Both the position numbers and the translations under genes were made by a program. Below the pieces are notes generated by a model that did no database searches, was not told the DNA's origin, and worked only from the letters and a program-made list of their open reading frames with translations. A DNA stretch of 44,876 bases from Ichthyophonus hoferi (Eukaryota; Opisthokonta; Ichthyosporea; Ichthyophonida; Ichthyophonidae), in NCBI GenBank assembly GCA_002751075.1, contig NAOQ01000008.1, positions 274,306 through 319,181 on the forward strand, in the 5' to 3' direction. The stretch's first letter is position 1. Each line of letters opens with the position of its first letter. Of this stretch, positions 44,515 to 44,876 are shown piece after piece.

Positions 44515-44876
44515 CTAGCAATTAAATTTATTTAATTTAGTTATTACTTGTGTGAAGTATTGAGCAGCTATCCTTACACTGTACTGTTTGAATGGTTAAT
44601 TTTATCCAGCTTAATTGAAGTTAAAGCTCAATAGACAATTAGTAGTACAATGCTTATAAATGGAAATGTTAATAATTCAAATGTAGATTTAAAGACTGTG
44701 TAGATGTATTAGAATTGATTCTCTACACGTAGAGATTAGCAAATAGATGTAGGATTGGGGTGAAGTGGTTTCAGCATTTGTGAATCGTTGACTTAATAGC
44801 ATTACCAGGTCTTGTGACCATGATAAACCATTTAAGTTTTCCTTACTACCATGTTGAGAATAATAAATAAAGGCAA
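44515..44876. other. AT-rich sequence after copia fossil, right edge
   Basis: No coding or RNA feature seen. The copia match stops near 44510; this flank shows no similarity by eye to the flanks of element 1. An AATAAATAAA run lies at 44862-44871. Confidence 0.5.

Overview
The window is AT-rich eukaryotic DNA with spliceosomal introns, TATA and CCAAT promoter elements, many microsatellites and decayed mobile elements. The UNC93-like transporter near 22 kb is of the fungal type, so I infer a fungus. The low GC, long introns (up to about 1.15 kb) and heavy repeat load would fit an early-diverging lineage, but the lineage cannot be fixed from this sequence alone.

Layout. 0.4-3.5 kb holds a six-exon nucleotide-sugar transporter (SLC35A type, plus strand); its introns contain pentanucleotide arrays and a TAT microsatellite. 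4.2-7.4 kb is a graveyard of decayed coding pieces: a Gln/Gly/Asn-rich fragment, a Ser/Thr-rich fragment, the first copy of a repeated basic 'KK-x-R-x-x-FS' ORF family, and an unrecognised fragment. The second copy of that family lies at 9.3-9.6 kb. A 310-bp dispersed repeat at 9.79-10.10 kb is followed by an old Ty1/copia fossil at 10.3-13.8 kb. 14.9-17.4 kb is a two-exon ankyrin plus leucine-rich-repeat gene. 18.8-19.4 kb is a dead hAT transposase. 21.56-23.02 kb (minus) is an intronless UNC93-like transporter with a clear TATA/CCAAT promoter. 28.0-31.0 kb is a locally duplicated repeat field: two more copies of the 310-bp repeat and at least five units of a roughly 240-bp degenerate tandem repeat. 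36.3-37.3 kb is an intronless gene for a basic, Gln-rich, probably nuclear protein. 41.8-42.1 kb has a third copy of the basic ORF family, directly beside a second copia fossil of the same family (42.2-44.5 kb). Much of the rest is gene-poor AT-rich sequence.

The four convincing host genes (sugar-nucleotide transport in the Golgi/ER, an Ank-LRR scaffold, an UNC93-like membrane protein, a nuclear Gln-rich protein) do not form an obvious pathway; they look like neighbours separated by repeats. The most interesting unexplained material is the repeat biology: three unclassified families (basic ORF family, 310-bp repeat, 240-bp tandem unit) and a 36-bp, exactly in-frame repeat inside the gag region of the first copia fossil. 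No tRNA, rRNA, CRISPR or intact mobile element was found.
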